Assembly: GCA_033782935.1 (NCBI GenBank)
Contig: JAWQEG010001359.1
Coordinates: 682,001 to 746,000, forward strand
Reading direction: 5' to 3'
Length of the DNA: 64,000 bases
DNA from: Petrolisthes cinctipes
Lineage: Eukaryota; Arthropoda; Malacostraca; Decapoda; Porcellanidae
Shown: positions 12,501-27,500 of the stretch, one piece after another
How positions within the stretch are numbered: position 1 is the stretch's first letter
Layout of the letters: each line of letters opens with the position of its first letter
Notes under the pieces: model-generated
The model's database searches: none
Told to the model about the DNA's origin: nothing
Seen by the model: only the letters and a program-made list of their open reading frames with translations
Position numbers and translations under genes: made by a program

Positions 12501-15500
12501 TTTTAGCATGTTTTTAGCCTATATTTTGAAAATATTCTAGCACTGAGTAGGCATGTACAGATCGGTTCTGGGACCCCAAAATATTGAATTTTCGGGTGTT
12601 TAGGGCCAGAATTTGAGATATAAACGGGTACAGAAGATTCATGCACATATCGACTTTTGGGCACCTAAAATATCGATTTTCAGCATGTTTTGAGCCTAAA
12701 TTTTAAAAACATTCTAGCACTGAGTAGGCTAATACGGAGTAGGCATGTACAGATCGCTTCTGGCACCCCAAAATATCGAATTTTCGGGTGTTTAGGGCCA
12801 GAATTTGAGATATAAACGGGTACAGAAGATGCATGCACATATCGACTTTTGGGCACCTAAAAGATCGATTTTCAGTATGTTTTTGGCCTGTATTTTGAAA
12901 ATATTCCAACACAGAGTAGGCATGTACAGATCGCCTCTGGGACCCCTAAATATCGAGTTTTCGGGTGTTTTGGGCCTTAATTTGAGATATCGACTTTTTG
13001 GCACCTAAAATATCGAATTTTAGCATGTTTTTAGCCTATATTTTGAAAATTTTCTAGCAGCTGAGTAGGCATGTACAGATTGCTTCTGGGACCCCAAAAT
13101 ATTGAATTTTCGGGTGTTTTGAGCCTGAATTTGAGATATAAACGAGTAGAGAAGATGCATGCACATATCGACTTTTGTGCACCTAAAATATCGATTTTGA
13201 GCATGTTTTAAGCCTATATTTTGAAAACATTCTAGCACTGAGTAGGCATGTACAGATCGCTTCTGGGACCCGAAAATATCGGATTTTCTGGTGTTTTGGG
13301 CCTGAATTTGAGATATCGCCTTTACGCTCCTAAAATTTCGATTTTTTAGCATGTTTTAAGCCTATATTTTGAAAATATTCTAGCACTGAGTAGGCATGTA
13401 CAGATCGCTTCTGGGACCTCAAAATATCGAATTTTCGGGTGTTTTGAGCTTGAATTTGAGATATAAACGAGTACAGAAGATGCATGCACATATCGACTTT
13501 TGGGCACCTAAAATATCGATTTTGAGCATGTTTTGAGCCTATATTTTGAAAACATTCTAGTACTGAGTAGGCTTGTACAGATCGCTTCTGGGACCCCAAA
13601 ATATCGAATTTTTGGGTGCTTAGGGCCAGAATTTGAGATATAAACGGGTACAGAAGATGCATGCACATATCGACTTTGGGCACCTAAAAGATCGATTTTC
13701 AGCATGTTTTGAGCCTATATTTTGAAAATATTCTAACACGGAGTAGGCATGTACAGATCGCTTCTGGGACCCCAAAATATCGAGTTTTTGGGTGTTTTGA
13801 GCCTGAATTTGAGATTTAAACGGGTACTGAAGATGCATGCACATATCGACTTTTGGGCACCTAAAACATCGATTTTGAGCATGTTTTCGGCCTGTATTTT
13901 GAAGATACTCTAACACGGAGTAGGCATGTACAGATCGCTTCTGGGACCCCATAATATCAAATTTTCGGGTGTTTTGGGCCTGAATTTGAGATATCGCCTG
14001 TACGCACCTAAAATATCGATTTTAGCATGTTTTTGAGCCTATATTTTGAAAATATTCTAGCACTGAGTAGGCATGTACAGATCGCTTCTGGGACCCCAAA
14101 ATATTGAATTTTCGGGTGTTTAGGGCCAGAATTTGAGATATAAACGTGTACAGAAGATGCATGCACATATCGACTTTTGGGCACCTAAAAGATCGATTTT
14201 CAGTATGTTTTTGGCCTGTATTTTGAAAATACTCTAACACGGAGTAGGCATGTACATATCGCTTCTGGGACCCCTAAATATCGAATTTTCGGGTGTTTTG
14301 GGACTGAATTTGAGATATCGACATTTTGGCACCTAAAATATAGATTTTTAGCATGTTTTTAGCCTATATTTTGAAAATATTCTAGCACTGAGTAGGCATG
14401 TACAGATTGCTTCTGGGACCCCCAAATATTGAATTTTCGGGTGTTTTGAGCCTGAATTTGAGATATAAACGGGTACAGAAGATACATGCACATATTGACT
14501 TTGGGCATCTAAAATATCGATTTTCAGCATGTTTTGGGCATGTATTTTGAAAATACTCTAACACGGAGTAGGGATGTACAGATCGCTTCAGGGACCCCAA
14601 AATATCGAATTTTCGGATGTTTTGAGCCTGAATTTAAGATATAAACGGGTACTGAAGATGCATGCACATATCGACTTTTGGGCACCTAAAATATCGATTT
14701 TGAGCATGTTTTGAGCCTATATTTTGAAAACATTCTAGCACTGAGTAGGCTTGTACAGATCGCTTCTGGGACCCCAAAATATCGAATTTTTGGGTGCTTA
14801 GGGCCAGAATTTGAGATATAAACGGGTACAGAAGATGCATGCACATATCGACTTTGGGCACCTAAAAGATCGATTTTCAGCATGTTTTGAGCCTATATTT
14901 TGAAAATATTCTAACACGGAGTAGGCATGTACAGATCGCTTCTGGGACCCCAAAATATCGAGTTTTTGGGTGTTTTGAGCCTGAATTTGAGATTTAAACG
15001 GGTACTGAAGATGCATGCCCATATCGACTTTTAGGCACCTAAAACATCGATTTTGAGCATGTTTTGGGCCTGTATTTTGTAAATACTCTAACACGGAGTA
15101 GACATGTACAGATCGCTTCTGGGACCCCATAATATCGAATTTTCGGGTGTTTTTGGCGTGAATTTGAGATATCGCCTCTACTAACCTAAAATATCGATTT
15201 TTACCATGTTTTGAGCCTATATTTTGAAAATATTCTAGCACTGAGTAGGCATGTACAGATTGCTTATGGGACCCCTAAATATCGAATTTCCGGGTGTTTT
15301 GGGCCTTAATTTGAGATATCGCCTTTACGCACCTAAAATATCGATTTTTAGCATGTTTTGAGCCTATATTTTGAAAATATTCTAGCACTGAGTAGGGATG
15401 TACAGATCGCTTCTGGGACCCCAAAATATTGAATTTTCGGGTGTTTAGGGCCAGAATTTGAGATATAAACGGGTACAGAAGATTCATGCACTTATCGACT

Positions 15501-18500
15501 TTTGGGCACCTAAAATATCGATTTTCAGCATGTTTTGAGCCTAAATTTTAAAAACATTCTAGCACTGAGTAGGCTAATACGGAGTAGGCATGTACAGATC
15601 GCTTCTGGCACCCCAAAATATCGAATTTTCGAGTGTTTAGGGCCAGAATTTGAGATATAAACGGGTACAGAAGATGCATGCACATATCGACTTTTGGGCA
15701 CCTAAAAGATCGATTTTCAGTATGTTTTTGGCCTGTATTTTGAAAATATTCCAACACAGAGTAGGCATGTACAGTTCGCCTCTGGGACCCCTAAATATCG
15801 AGTTTTCGGGTGTTTTGGGCCTTAATTTGAGATATCGACTTTTTGGCACCTAAAATATCGAATTTTAGCATATTTTTAGCCTATATTTTGAAAATTTATT
15901 AGCACTGAGTAGGCATGTACAGATTGCTTCTGGGACCCCAAAATATTGAATTTTCGGGTTTTTTGAGCCTGAATTTGAGATATAAACGAGTAGAGAAGAT
16001 GCATGCACATATCGACTTTTGTGCACCTAAAATATCGATTTTGAGCATGTTTTAAGCCTATATTTTGAAAACATTCTAGCACTGAGTAGGCATGTACAGA
16101 TCGCTTCTGGGACCCGAAAATATCGAATTTTCTGGTGTTTTGGGCCTGAATTTGAGATATCGCCTTTACGCTCCTAAAATTTCGATTTTTTAGGATGTTT
16201 TAAGCCTATATTTTGAAAATATTCTAGCACTGAGTAGGCATGTACAGATCGCTTCTGGGACCCCAAAATATCGAATTTTCGGGTGTTTTGAGCTTGAATT
16301 TGAGATATAAACGAGTACAGAAGATGCATGCACATATCGACTTTTGGGCACCTAAAATATCGATTTTGAGCATGTTTTGAGCCTATATTTTGAAAACATT
16401 CTAGCACTGAGTAGGCTTGTACAGATCGCTTCTGAGACCCCAAAATATCGAATTTTTGGGTGCTTAGGGCCAGAATTTGAGATATAAACGGGTACAGAAG
16501 ATGCATGCACATATCGACTTTGGGCACCTAAAAGATCGATTTTCAGCATGTTTTGAGCCTATATTTTGAAAATATTCTAACACGGAGTAGGCATGTACAG
16601 ATCGCTTCTGGGACCCCAAAATATCGAATTTTTGGGTGTTTTTAGCCTGAATTTGAGATATAAACGGGTACAGAAGATGCATGCACATATCGACTTTTGG
16701 GCACCTAAAACATCGATTTTGAGCATGTTTTCGGCCTGTATTTTGAAGATACTCTAACACGGAGTAGGCATGTACAGATCGCTTCTGGGACCCCATAATA
16801 TCAAATTTTCTGGTGTTTTGGGCCTGAATTTGAGATATCGCCTGTACGCACCTAAAATATCGATTTTAGCATGTTTTTGAGCCTATATTTTGAAAATATT
16901 CTAGCACTGAGTAGGCATGTACAGATCGCTTCTGGGACCCCAAAATATTGAATTTTCGGGTGTTTAGGGCCAGAATTTGAGATATAAACGTGTACAGAAG
17001 ATGCATGCACATATCGACTTTTGGGCACCTAAAAGATCGATTTTCAGTATGTTTTTGGCCTGTATTTTGAAAATACTCTAACACGGAGTAGGCATGTACA
17101 TATCGCTTCTGGGACCCCTAAATATCGAATTTTCGGGTGTTTTGGGACTGAATTTGAGATATCGACATTTTGGCACCTAAAATATAGATTTTTAGCATGT
17201 TTTTAGCCTATATTTTGAAAATATTCTAGCACTGAGTAGGCATGTACAGATTGCTTCTGGGACCCCCAAATATTGAATTTTCGGGTGTTTTGAGCCTGAA
17301 TTTGAGATATAAACGGGTACAGAAGATACATGCACATATTGACTTTGGGCATCTAAAATATCGATTTTCAGCATGTTTTGGGCATGTATTTTGAAAATAC
17401 TCTAACACGGAGTAGGGATGTACAGATCGCTTCAGGGACCCCAAAATATCGAATTTTCGGATGTTTTGAGCCTGAATTTAAGATATAAACGGGTACTGAA
17501 GATGCATGCACATATCGACTTTTGGGGACCTAAAATATCGATTTTGAGCATGTTTTGAGCCTATATTTTGAAAACATTCTAGCACTGAGTAGGCTTGTAC
17601 AGATCGCTTCTGGGACCCCAAAATATCGAATTTTTGGGTGCTTAGGGCCAGAATTTGAGATATAAACGGGTACAGAAGATGCATGCACATATCGACTTTG
17701 GGCACCTAAAAGATCGATTTTCAGCATGTTTTGAGCCTATATTTTGAAAATATTCTAACACGGAGTAGGCATGTACAGATCGCTTCTGGGACCCCAAAAT
17801 ATCGAGTTTTTGGGTGTTTTGAGCCTGAATTTGAGATTTAAACGGGTACTGAAGATGCATGCCCATATCGACTTTTAGGCACCTAAAACATCGATTTTGA
17901 GCATGTTTTGGGCCTGTATTTTGTAAATACTCTAACACGGAGTAGACATGTACAGATCGCTTCTGGGACCCCATAATATCGAATTTTCGGGTGTTTTTGG
18001 CCTGAATTTGAGATATCGCCTCTACTAACCTAAAATATCGATTTTTACCATGTTTTGAGCCTATATTTTGAAAATATTCTAGCACTGAGTAGGCATGTAC
18101 AGATTGCTTATGGGACCCCTAAATATCGAATTTCCGGGTGTTTTGGGCCTTAATTTGAGATATCGCCTTTACGCACCTAAAATATCGATTTTTAGCATGT
18201 TTTGAGCCTATATTTTGAAAATATTCTAGCACTGAGTAGGGATGTACAGATCGCTTCTGGGACCCCAAAATATTGAATTTTCGGGTGTTTAGGGCCAGAA
18301 TTTGAGATATAAACGGGTACAGAAGATTCATGCACTTATCGACTTTTGGGCACCTAAAATATCGATTTTCAGCATGTTTTGAGCCTAAATTTTAAAAACA
18401 TTCTAGCACTGAGTAGGCTAATACGGAGTAGGCATGTACAGATCGCTTCTGGCACCCCAAAATATCGAATTTTCGAGTGTTTAGGGCCAGAATTTGAGAT

Positions 18501-20035
18501 ATAAACGGGTACAGAAGATGCATGCACATATCGACTTTTGGGCACCTAAAAGATCGATTTTCAGTATGTTTTTGGCCTGTATTTTGAAAATATTCCAACA
18601 CAGAGTAGGCATGTACAGTTCGCCTCTGGGACCCCTAAATATCGAGTTTTCGGGTGTTTTGGGCCTTAATTTGAGATATCGACTTTTTGGCACCTAAAAT
18701 ATCGAATTTTAGCATATTTTTAGCCTATATTTTGAAAATTTATTAGCACTGAGTAGGCATGTACAGATTGCTTCTGGGACCCCAAAATATTGAATTTTCG
18801 GGTTTTTTGAGCCTGAATTTGAGATATAAACGAGTAGAGAAGATGCATGCACATATCGACTTTTGTGCACCTAAAATATCGATTTTGAGCATGTTTTAAG
18901 CCTATATTTTGAAAACATTCTAGCACTGAGTAGGCATGTACAGATCGCTTCTGGGACCCGAAAATATCGAATTTTCTGGTGTTTTGGGCCTGAATTTGAG
19001 ATATCGCCTTTACGCTCCTAAAATTTCGATTTTTTAGGATGTTTTAAGCCTATATTTTGAAAATATTCTAGCACTGAGTAGGCATGTACAGATCGCTTCT
19101 GGGACCCCAAAATATCGAATTTTCGGGTGTTTTGAGCTTGAATTTGAGATATAAACGAGTACAGAAGATGCATGCACATATCGACTTTTGGGCACCTAAA
19201 ATATCGATTTTGAGCATGTTTTGAGCCTATATTTTGAAAACATTCTAGCACTGAGTAGGCTTGTACAGATCGCTTCTGAGACCCCAAAATATCGAATTTT
19301 TGGGTGCTTAGGGCCAGAATTTGAGATATAAACGGGTACAGAAGATGCATGCACATATCGACTTTGGGCACCTAAAAGATCGATTTTCAGCATGTTTTGA
19401 GCCTATATTTTGAAAATATTCTAACACGGAGTAGGCATGTACAGATCGCTTCTGGGACCCCAAAATATCGAATTTTTGGGTGTTTTTAGCCTGAATTTGA
19501 GATATAAACGGGTACAGAAGATGCATGCACATATCGACTTTTGGGCACCTAAAACATCGATTTTGAGCATGTTTTCGGCCTGTATTTTGAAGATACTCTA
19601 ACACGGAGTAGGCATGTACAGATCGCTTCTGGGACCCCATAATATCAAATTTTCTGGTGTTTTGGGCCTGAATTTGAGATATCGCCTGTACGCACCTAAA
19701 ATATCGATTTTAGCATGTTTTTGAGCCTATATTTTGAAAATATTCTAGCACTGAGTAGGCATGTACAGATCGCTTCTGGGACCCCAAAATATTGAATTTT
19801 CGGGTGTTTAGGGCCAGAATTTGAGATATAAACGTGTACAGAAGATGCATGCACATATCGACTTTTGGGCACCTAAAAGATCGATTTTCAGTATGTTTTT
19901 GGCCTGTATTTTGAAAATACTCTAACACGGAGTAGGCATGTACATATCGCTTCTGGGACCCCTAAATATCGAATTTTCGGGTGTTTTGGGACTGAATTTG
20001 AGATATCGACATTTTGGCACCTAAAATATAGATTT
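12500..20035. repeat. HOR block B, 2844-bp units
   Basis: The private variant ctgagtaggctaatacggag occurs near 12719, 15565 and 18409. Many other landmarks repeat at 2844-bp spacing (the first interval is 2845 because of one extra base near 13062, gcagctg versus gcactg). Copies 2 and 3 look nearly base-identical over most of their length. An internal relationship of about 1178 bp is visible inside the unit (similar segments near 13508 and 14686), close to the 1179-bp period of the next block, so block C probably arose from part of B. The third copy continues to about 20.36 kb before its order changes. Confidence 0.85.
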
Positions 20036-23000
20036 TTAGCATGTTTTTAGCCTATATTTTGAAAATATTCTAGCACTGAGTAGGCATGTACAGATTGCTT
20101 CTGGGACCCCCAAATATTGAATTTTCGGGTGTTTTGAGCCTGAATTTGAGATATAAACGGGTACAGAAGATACATGCACATATTGACTTTGGGCATCTAA
20201 AATATCGATTTTCAGCATGTTTTGGGCATGTATTTTGAAAATACTCTAACACGGAGTAGGGATGTACAGATCGCTTCAGGGACCCCAAAATATCGAATTT
20301 TCGGATGTTTTGAGCCTGAATTTAAGATATAAACGGGTACTGAAGATGCATGCACATATCGACTTTTGGGCTCCTAAAACATCGATTTTGAGCATGTTTT
20401 GGGCCTGTATTTTGTAAATACTCTAACACGGAGTCGGCATTTCCAGATCGCTTCTGGGACCCCATAATATCGAATTTTCGGGTGTTTTGGGCCTGAATTT
20501 GAGATATCACCTTTACGCACCTAAAATATCGATTTTTAGCATGTTTTGAGCCGATATTTTGAAAATATTCTAGCACTGAGTTGGCATGTACAGATCACTT
20601 CTGAGACCCCAAAATATCGAATTTTCGGGTGTTTTGAGCCTGAAATTGAGATATAAACGAGTACAGTAGATATATGCACATATCGACTTTTGGGCACCTA
20701 AAATATCGATTTTGAGCATGTTTTGAGCATATATTCTGAAAATATTCTAGCACTGACTAGGCATGTACAGATCGCTTCTAGGACCCCAAAATATTGAATT
20801 TTCGGGTGTTTAGGGCCAGAATTTGAGATATAAACGGGTACAGAAGATGCATGCACATATCGACTTTTGGGCACCTAAAAGATCGATTTTCAGTATGTTT
20901 TTGGCCGGTATTTTGAAAATACTCTAACACGGAGTAGGCATGTACATATCGCTTCTGGGACCCCTAAATATCGAATTTTCGGGTGTTTTGGGACTGAATT
21001 TGAGATATCGACTTTTTGGCACCTAAAAGATCGATTTTTAGCATGTTTTTAGCCTATATTTTGAAAATATTCTAGCACTGAGTAGGCATGTAAAGATTGC
21101 TTCTGGGACCCCCAAATATTGAATTTTCGGGTGTTTTGAGCCTGAATTTGAGATATAAACGGGTACAGAAGATACATGCACATATTGACTTTGGGCATCT
21201 AAAATATCGATTTTCAGCATGTTTTGGGCATGTATTTTGAAAATACTCTAACACGGAGTAGGGATGTACAGATCGCTTCAGGGACCCCAAAATATCGAAT
21301 TTTCGGATGTTTTGAGCCTGAATTTGAGATATAAACGGGTACTGAAGATGCATGCACATAGCGACTTTTGGGCTCCTAAAATATCGATTTTGAGCTTTTT
21401 TTGAGCCTGTATTTTGTAAATACTCTAACACGGAGTCGGCATGTACAGATCGCTTCTGGGACCCCATAATATCGAATTTTCGGGTGTTTTGGGCCTGAAT
21501 TTGAGATATCGCCTTTACGCACCTAAAATATCGATTTTTAGCATGTTTTGAGCCTATATTTTGAAAATATTCTAGCACTGAGTTGGCATGTACGGATCGC
21601 TTCTGAGACCCCAAAATATCGAATTTTCGGGTGTTTTGAGCCTGAATTTGAGATATAAACGAGTACAGAAGATACATGCACATATCGACTTTTGGGCACC
21701 TAAAATATCGTTTTTGAGCATGTTTTGAGCATATATTCTGAAAACATTCTAGCACTGAGTAGGCATGTACATATCGCTTCTGGGACCCCAAAATATCGAA
21801 ATTTCGGGTGTTTAGAGCCTGAATTTGAGATATAAACGAGTACAGAAGGTGCATGCACATATCGACTTTTGGGCACCTAAAATATCGTTTTTTAGCATGT
21901 TTTGAGCCTATATTTTGAAAATATTCTAGCACTGACTAGGCATGTACAGATCGCTTCTGGGACCCCAAAATATTGAATTTTCGGGTGTTTAGGGCCAGAA
22001 TTTGAGATATAAACGGGTACAGAAGATGCATGCACATATCGACTTTTGGGCACCTAAAAGATCGATTTTCAGTATGTTTTTGGCCGGTATTTTGAAAATA
22101 CTCTAAAACGGAGTAGGCATGTACATATCGCTTCTGGGACCCCTAAATATCGAATTTTCGGGTGTTTTGGGACTGAATTTGAGATATCGACTTTTTGGCA
22201 CCTAAAAGATCGATTTTTAGCATGTTTTTAGCCTATATTTTGAAAATATTCTAGCACTGAGTAGGCATGTAAAGATTGCTTCTGGGACCCCCAAATATTG
22301 AATTTTCGGGTGTTTTGAGCCTGAATTTGAGATATAAACGGGTACAGAAGATACATGCACATATTGACTTTGGGCATCTAAAATATCGATTTTCAGCATG
22401 TTTTGGGCTTGTATTTTGAAAATACTCTAACACGGAGTAGGGATGTACAGATCGCTTCAGGGACCCCAAAATATCGAATTTTCGGATGTTTTGAGCCTGA
22501 ATTTGAGATATAAACGGGTACTGAAGATGCATGCACATAGCGACTTTTGGGCTCCTAAAACATCGATTTTGAGCATGTTTTGAGCCTGTATTTTGTAAAT
22601 ACTCTAACACGGAGTCGGCATGTACAGATCGCTTCTGGGACCCCATAATATCGAATTTTCGTGTGTTTTGGGCCTGAATTTGAGATATCGCCTTTACGCA
22701 CCTAAAATATCGATTTTTAGCATGTTTTGAGCCTATATTTTGAAAATATTCTAGCACTGAGTTGGCATGTACGGATCGCTTCTGAGACCCCAAAATATCG
22801 AATTTTCGGGTGTTTTGAGCCTGAATTTGAGATATAAACGAGTACAGAAGATACATGCACATATCGACTTTTGGGCACCTAAAATATCGTTTTTGAGCAT
22901 GTTTTGAGCATATATTCTGAAAACATTCTAGCACTGAGTAGGCATGTACATATCGCTTCTGGGACCCCAAAATATCGAAATTTCGGGTGTTTAGAGCCTG

Positions 23001-24574
23001 AATTTGAGATATAAACGAGTACAGAAGGTGCATGCACATATCGACTTTTGGGCACCTAAAATATCGTTTTTTAGCATGTTTTGAGCCTATATTTTGAAAA
23101 TATTCTAGCACTGACTAGGCATGTACAGATCGCTTCTGGGACCCCAAAATATTGAATTTTCGGGTGTTTAGGGCCAGAATTTGAGATATAAACGGGTACA
23201 GAAGATGCATGCACATATCGACTTTTGGGCACCTAAAAGATCGATTTTCAGTATGTTTTTGGCCGGTATTTTGAAAATACTCTAACACGGAGTAGGCATG
23301 TACATATCGCTTCTGGGACCCCTAAATATCGAATTTTCGGGTGTTTTGGGACTGAATTTGAGATATCGACTTTTTGGCACCTAAAAGATCGATTTTTAGC
23401 ATGTTTTTAGCCTATATTTTGAAAATATTCTAGCACTGAGTAGGCATGTAAAAATTGCTTCTGGGACCTCCAAATATTGAATTTTCGGGTGTTTTGAGCC
23501 TGAATTTGAGATATAAACGGGTACAGAAGATACATGCACATATTGACTTTGGGCATCTAAAATATCGATTTTCAGCATGTTTTGGGCATGTATTTTGAAA
23601 ATACTCTAACACGGAGTAGGGATGTACAGATCGCTTCAGGGACCCCAAAATATTGAATTTTCGGATGTTTTGAGCCTGAATTTGAGATATAAACGGGTAC
23701 TGAAGATGCATGCACATAGCGACTTTTGGGCTCCTAAAACATCGATTTTGAGCATGTTTAGAGCCTGTATTTTGTAAATACTCTAACACGGAGTCGGCAT
23801 GTACAGATCGCTTCTGGGACCCCATAATATCGAATTTTCGGGTGTTTTGGGCCTGAATTTGAGATATCGCCTTTACGCACCTAAAATATCGATTTTTAGC
23901 ATGTTTTGAGCCTATATTTTGAAAATATTCTAGCACTGAGTTGGCATGTACGGATCGCTTCTGAAACCCCAAAATATCGAATTTTCGGGTGTTTTGAGCC
24001 TGAATTTGAGATATAAACGAGCACAGAAGATACATGCACATATCGACTTTTGGGCACCTAAAATATCGTTTTTGAGCATGTTTTGAGCATATATTCTGAA
24101 AACATTCTAGCACTGAGTAGGCATGTACATATCGCTTCTGGGACCCCAAAATATCGAAATTTCGGGTGTTTAGAGCCTGAATTTGAGATATAAACGAGTA
24201 CAGAAGGTGCATGCACATATCGACTTTTAGGCACCTAAAATATCGTTTTTGAGCATGTTTTGAGCCTATATTTTGAAAACATTCTAGCACCGAGTAGGCA
24301 TGTACATATCGCTTCTGGGACCCAAAAATATCGAATTTTCGGGTGTTTAGGGCCAGTATTTGAGATATAAACGGGTACAGAAGATTCATGCACATATCGA
24401 CTTTTGGGCACCTAAAAGATCGATTTTCAGTATGTTTTTGGCCTGTATTTTGAAAATACTCTAACACGGAGTAGGCATGTACATATCGCTTCTGGGACCC
24501 CTAAATATCGAATTTTCGGTAGTTTTGGGACTGAATTTGAGATATCGACTTTTTGGCACCTAAAATATCGATTT
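20036..24574. repeat. HOR block C, 1179-bp heptamer (L-L-S-L-L-L-S)
   Basis: The landmark agcatgtttttagcctat followed by ggcatgtaaagattgc recurs at 21038, 22217 and 23396, with a related landmark at 24575; every spacing is 1179 bp. In the 21038 unit, successive monomer starts at about 21070, 21246, 21423, 21570, 21748, 21925 and 22102 give lengths of about 176, 177, 147-148, 177, 177, 177 and 148, which sum to the period. A shorter preceding unit (20036 to 21038, 1002 bp) equals the heptamer minus one 177-bp monomer. Confidence 0.9.
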
Positions 24575-27500
24575 TTAGCATGTTTTTAGCCTATATTTTG
24601 AAAATATTCTAGCACTGAGTAGGCATGTACAGATTGCTTCTGGGACCCCAAAATATTGAATTTTCGGGTATTTTGAGCCTGAATTTGAGATATAAACGGG
24701 TACAGAAGATACATGCACATATTGACTTTGGGCATCTAAAATATCAATTTTCAGCATGTTTTGTGCCTGTATTTTGAAAATACTCTAACACGGAGTAGGC
24801 ATGTACCGATCGCTTCTGGGACCCCAATATATCGAATTTTCGGGTGTTTTAAGCCTGAATTTGAGATATAAACGAGTACAGAAGATGCATGCACATATCG
24901 ACTTTTGGGCACCTAAAATATCGATTTTTAGCATGTTTTGAGCATATATTTTGAAAATATTCAAGCACTGTGTAGGCATGTAAAGATCGATTCTGGGACC
25001 CCAAAATATCGAATTTTCGGGTGTTTTGAGCTTGAATTTGAGATATAAACGAGTACAGAAGATGCATGCACATACCAACTTTTGGGCACCGAAAAAATCG
25101 ATTTTGCTTGAGCATGTTTTGAGCCTATATTTTGAAAATATTCTAGCACTGAGTAGGCATGTACAGATTGCTTCTGGGACCCCAAAATATTGAATTTTCG
25201 GGTTTTTTGAGCCTGAATTTTAGATATAAACGGGTACTGAAGATGAATGCACATATCGACTTTTGGGCACCTAAAACATCGATTTTGAGCATGTTTTGGG
25301 CCTGTATTTTGAAAATACTCTAACACGGAGTAGGCATGTACAGATCGCTTCTGGGACCCCAAAATATCGAATTTTCGGGTGTTTTGGGCGTGAATTTGAG
25401 ATATCGCCTTTATGCACCTAAAATATCGATTTTTAGCATGTTTTGAGCCTATATTTTGAAAATATTCTAGCACTGAGTAGGCATGTAGAGTTCGCTTCTG
25501 GGACCCCTAAATATCGAATTTTTGGGTGTTTTGAGCTTGAATTTGAGATATAAACGAGTACAGAAGATGTATGCACATATCGACTTTTGGGCACCTAAAA
25601 TATCGATTTTGAGCATGTTTTGAGCCTATATTTTGAAAACATTCTAGCACTGAGTAGGCATGTACAGATCGCTTCTGGGACCCCAAAATATTGAATTTTC
25701 GGGTGTTTTGAGCCTGAATTTGAGATATAAACGGGTACAGAAGATACATGCACATATCGACTTTGGGCATCTAAAATATCGATTTTCAGCATGTTTTGGT
25801 CATGTATTTTGAAAATACTCTAACACGGAGTAGGCATGTACAGATCGCTTCTGGGACCCCAAAATATCGAATTTTCGGGTGTTTTGAGCCTGAATTTGAG
25901 ATATAAACGGGTACTGAGGGTACTTATCGACTTTTTGGCACCTAAAACATCGATTTTGAGCATGTTTTGGGCCTGTATTTTGAAAATACTCTAACACTAA
26001 GTAGGCATGTACAGATCGCTTCTGGGACCCCTAAATATCGAATTTTCGGGTGTTTTGGGCCTTAATTTGATATATCGACTTTTTGGCACCTAATATATCG
26101 ATTTTTAGCATGTTTTTAGCCTATATTTTGAAAAAAATTCTAGCACTGAGTAGGCATGTACAGATCGCTTCTGGGACCCCAATATATCGAATTTTCGGGT
26201 GTTTTAAGCCTGAATTTGAGATATAAACGAGTACAGAAGATGCATGCACATATCGACTTTTGGGCACCTAAAATATCGATTTTGAGCATGTTTTTAGCCT
26301 ATATTTTGAAAACATTCTAGCACTGAGTAGGCATGTACAGATTGCTTCTGGGACCCCAAAATATTGAATTTTTGGGTGTTTTGAGCCTGAATTTTAGATA
26401 TAAACGGGTACAGAAGATACATGCACATATTGACTTAGGGCATCTAAATTATCGATTTTCAGCATGTTTTTGGCCTGTATTTTGAAAATACTCTAACACG
26501 GAGTAGGCATGTACAGATCACTTCTGGGACCCCAAAATATCGAATTTTCGGGTGTTTTGGGCCTGAATTTGAGATATCGCCTTTAAGCACCTAAAATATC
26601 GATTTTTAGCATGTTTTTAGCCTATATTTTGAAAATATTCTAGCACTGAGTAGGCATGTACAGATTGCTTCTGGGACCCCAAAATATTGAATTTTCGGGT
26701 GTTTTGAGCGTAAATTTGAGATATAAACAGGTACAGTAGATACATGCGCATATCGACTTTTGGGCACCTAAAAGATCGATTTTCAGTATGTTTTTGGCCT
26801 GTATTTTGAAAATACTCTAACACCGAGTAGGCATGTACAGATCGCTTCTTGACCCCTAAATATAGAATTTTCGGGTGTTTTGGGCCTTAATTTGAGATAT
26901 CGCCTTTACGCACCTAAAATATCGATTTTTAGCATGTTTTGAGCCTATATTTTGAAAATATTCTAGTACTGAGTAGGCATGTACAGATCGCTTCTGGGTC
27001 CCCAAAATATCGAATTTTCGGGTGTTTTGAGCCTGAATTTGAGATATAAACGAGTACAGAAGAGGCATGCTCATATCGACTTTTGGGCACCTAAAAGATC
27101 GATTTTGAGCATGTTTTGAGCCTATATTTTGAAAACATTCTAGCACTGACTAGGCATGTACAGATCGCTTCTGGGATCCCATAATATCGAATTTTCGGGT
27201 GTTTTGAGCCTGAATTTGAGATATAAACGAGTATAGAAGATGCATACACATAATGACTTTGGGCACCAAAAATATCGATTTTGAGCATGTTTTGGGCCTG
27301 AATTTTGAAAATACTCTAACACGGAATAGGCATGTACAGATCGCTTCTGGGACCCCAAAATATCGAATTTTCGGGTGTTTTGGGCCTGAATTCGAGATAT
27401 CGCCTTTACGCACCTAAAATATCGATTTTTAGCATGTTTTGAGCATATATTTTGAAAATATTCAAGCACTGTGTAGGCATGTACAGATCGATTCTGGGAC

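Noticed and set aside
23430..24467. Minus-strand open frame of 345 codons, and many similar 60-286 codon frames throughout the satellite
   Set aside because: They are periodic translations of the monomer, open in overlapping frames, with no start context, domain or codon signature. They exist because repeat length is a multiple of three and one frame happens to lack stops; 148- and 176-bp monomers break them.
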